A stretch of DNA of 10,578 nt from Euperipatoides rowelli. Lineage: Eukaryota > Onychophora > Udeonychophora > Euonychophora > Peripatopsidae. The stretch is from NCBI GenBank assembly GCA_003024985.2, contig PXIH01S0143280.1; one strand, 5' to 3'. Each line of letters begins with the position of its first letter. Position 1 is the stretch's first letter. The notes beneath the pieces are model-generated. The model was given only the letters and a program-made list of their open reading frames with translations, ran no database searches and was not told the origin of the DNA. This document shows, piece after piece, positions 9,166-10,578 of the stretch. The translations under genes were made by a program, and so were the position numbers.

Positions 9166-9167
9166 AC

Positions 9168-9369
9168 CCTAAATATACTTTTTGGCAGTATTGAGAAAAA
9201 TGTATGCAGTTAATATTCAGTATTTAAAGTTTTGAACATCTTTAAAAAAAATGGCTAAATAATGTAACAAACACTTTTTATAAAAAAAAATCTAATTTGT
9301 CTAGCAGTATTTAAGTAAGGTTGTTATTTGCTTTGTGTTTGTTACTATTGTTAGAGATTATTTGAAGGG
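9168..9369. other. AT-rich spacer, no gene seen
   Basis: Unremarkable AT-rich DNA between the nested element and the hairpin. The region between the hairpin and the next element (9433-9547) is equally empty. Confidence 0.55.
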
Positions 9370-9432
9370 AAATCATACATAGAATTAAGGTTTTAATCCT
9401 ATGTATTAAAACATTAATTCTATGTATGATTT
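9370..9432. repeat. 63-nt near-perfect hairpin
   Basis: Arms 9370-9397 and 9405-9432 (28 bases each) are complementary with a single mismatch and enclose a 7-base loop CCTATGT. The size would fit a small RNA precursor, but the near-perfect pairing and high AT content fit a palindromic repeat just as well. No promoter or conserved partner can be judged from one sequence. Confidence 0.85.
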
Positions 9433-9562
9433 TTTGAATGTTAATTTTGTGAAGATCCAGTTTGGACTACAGTAGAATTGAAGTAGAATGCTTTTCCAAA
9501 GTCTTATAATGATTTATTTATTTGTTTTAAATTATATCTATTGTAAAGGGCCCCATACATAT

Positions 9563-9578
9563 AACAATTTGTCTGCAG
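9563..9578 (+). repeat. Outer terminal inverted repeat, left copy
   Basis: AACAATTTGTCTGCAG, exactly complementary to 10563-10578. Pairing resumes further in at CTGGTATG (left, 9581-9588) after an extra 28 or so bases on the right side. Confidence 0.85.
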
Positions 9579-9954
9579 ATCTGGTATGACAAAGATGAAT
9601 GACATATCTGTGAATAAATCTATATGATGTGGTCGTGTCTGTAGTCGTTCAACAGTGCTCATAAACCCAGTCTGAAGACAAGTCGTGTCTGAGCATGTAT
9701 GGCTTTGTCACTTGTCACTGAAGTGATACCAAAGAACTAAACAATGAAATATTGGTTCCATGCAAAGCGTATTTCCCAAATATGTATATTAGTTGTTATA
9801 GCAACATGAGTCGCATAACATTTTTTTCTATTTGCTCCATTAACGCTCTACCCATGCCAGGAGATATTCACCGATGCCAACAAAGATTGGCTATTGAAAA
9901 AATAAACAACTTTCGTTCAGCCTTTTGAAGGGAATTAAAAAAAGGGAACGATAA

Positions 9955-10196
9955 TAAAATTATAAGAAATTCCCAGAAGGCTATGTTTCAAACTTAATAA
10001 AACTAGAGACGATTGTTTACAAAGAGAGATAGAAAGAGATTTAGTCAAAATCGTTTTTTTAATACAAAATGTGTTAATAAAGTTTGACAATTATAATGAA
10101 GAGAAAGAGATAAATAGTCTTCTATTAATAGATGGTTTTAGACGAGGAATTTTTTTTTTTTTTTTTTTTTAACAACTTGTTATTAGCTTTTATTTG
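9955..10196 (+). repeat. Left arm of the foldback element
   Basis: Pairs with 10200-10425. Shared blocks include CCAGAAG, AACTTAATAAAACTA, TTTAGTCAAA, ATACAAAA, GATTATAA-type words and the 26-base match at 10112-10137. It carries a run of about twenty T at 10150-10170. Confidence 0.85.
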
Positions 10197-10199
10197 AGA

Positions 10200-10425
10200 C
10201 AAATAATGGCTAAGAAATTTTTTTTTTTAAAAAAAAATCCTCATCTACAACCATCTATTAATAGAAGACTATTTCTCTCCTCTCTCTCTCTTCGTTATAA
10301 TCCTCAAAACTCTTTTGTATAAAAAAAAGTATTTGACTAAATTCCTCACTTTGTAAAAAATCATTTATAGTTTTATTAAGTTTTAAACATTAAATATAAA
10401 CAATCTTCTGGTAATATCTTGTAAT
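10200..10425 (-). repeat. Right arm of the foldback element
   Basis: Reverse complement of the left arm with substitutions and small indels. The segment opposite the left arm's GAGAAAGAGA is expanded into a CT-rich tract (10274-10292). Confidence 0.85.
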
Positions 10426-10562
10426 TTATGATAAACTCATATTTATTATAAATTAAACATGAAATAAACAGTATCTAAACCATTTATGTGGCTAAATCGT
10501 TGTGTGTATGGAGTGCATCTTCGACATACCAGGTCTGTCAACTATCTATATTCATATTGATT

Positions 10563-10578
10563 CTGCAGACAAATTGTT
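10563..10578 (-). repeat. Outer terminal inverted repeat, right copy, at the window edge
   Basis: Exact reverse complement of 9563-9578. The bases matching GGGCCCCATACATAT would lie just beyond the window. Confidence 0.85.

Larger units (their letters stand above)
8406..9167. mobile_element. Non-autonomous long-TIR DNA element (TIR GTCTCTAGCC), interrupted by a hAT-like MITE
   Basis: The left TIR, 8406-8498, is matched by its reverse complement at 8772-8863 plus the terminal bases now at 9158-9167. Shared blocks are CTCTAGCC, CTGAGATGGCTAC, ACAAAG, GAGTCTACTC and CAGCTGGA. Removing the 294-bp insert and one copy of its 8-bp duplication leaves an element of about 460 bp with no coding capacity. 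The arms contain an inner dyad, GCTGAGT-AG-ACTCAGC on the right side. Target-site duplications of the host element itself are not clear, so its superfamily is unknown. Exact outer ends may be off by a few bases. Confidence 0.85.
9548..10578. mobile_element. Large foldback DNA element, right end at or beyond the window edge
   Basis: The left end begins GGGCCCCATACA, followed by AACAATTTGTCTGCAG (9563-9578). The exact reverse complement of these 16 bases is the last 16 bases of the window (10563-10578), so the missing right terminus should be about 15 bases further on. A large inverted repeat lies inside (9955-10196 against 10200-10425), including a perfect 26-base match, 10112-10137 with 10249-10274. 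The arms meet at TTATTTG-AGA-CAAATAA (10190-10206). The left side is about 250 bases longer than the right, mainly between 9600 and 9950. The bases before the end read TAA (9544-9546). GGGCC-rich ends with a TAA site would fit PIF/Harbinger, but this is only a guess. No transposase frame was seen. Confidence 0.82.

Noticed and set aside
1-10578. CRISPR array, tRNA, rRNA or bacterial defence genes
   Set aside because: No regularly spaced repeats, no cloverleaf structure and no prokaryotic gene organisation were found.

Overview
This is AT-rich, non-coding eukaryotic DNA, most likely from an arthropod or another marine or terrestrial invertebrate. There are no bacterial operons, no ribosome binding sites and no intact long reading frame. 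Long A and T runs are everywhere, and nearly all recognisable content is transposon debris: one degraded LINE, several miniature inverted-repeat elements, and a broken copy of a repeated metazoan gene family. The arthropod assignment rests on the kind of repeats and is an inference; no host exon or RNA gene was seen.

Left part (1-1889, minus strand): a decayed gene that begins near 1889 and runs off the left edge. Fragments in all three minus frames follow the order of a large uncharacterised metazoan family. They run from N-terminal Cys/His motifs to the conserved Trp-rich segment just before the C-terminal tesmin/TSO1-like CXC region, and the middle of the protein is missing. From 1890 to 4303 the DNA is AT-rich. 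It holds a two-unit 20-bp tandem repeat and an interspersed repeat carrying the ATGGCYGCCATTTT motif (2455-2800), plus a T11-N-A9 palindrome (2863-2883).

Centre (4304-6461, plus strand): a 5'-truncated LINE of the L1/Tx1 type. The reverse transcriptase motifs can be followed in order across several frameshifts and stops, to a C-terminal Cys/His motif, a short 3' untranslated region, an AATAAA and an A tail.

Right part (7465-10578): four inverted-repeat DNA elements in a row. One has about 120-bp TIRs and a TTAA duplication (7469-8093). A second has about 93-bp TIRs beginning GTCTCTAGCC (8406-9167). A third, 294-bp hAT-like MITE (8864-9157) is inserted in the right TIR of the second, with a perfect 8-bp duplication GGCTAGAG. 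The fourth is a large foldback beginning GGGCCCC at 9548, whose arms meet at a perfect hairpin apex near 10198 and whose right end lies at the window edge. A separate 63-nt near-perfect hairpin sits at 9370-9432.

The genes do not work together: each piece is an independent, dead or non-autonomous insertion. The most informative observations are the nested insertion, which gives an order of events, and the full-length foldback. I saw no sign of a new functional system.
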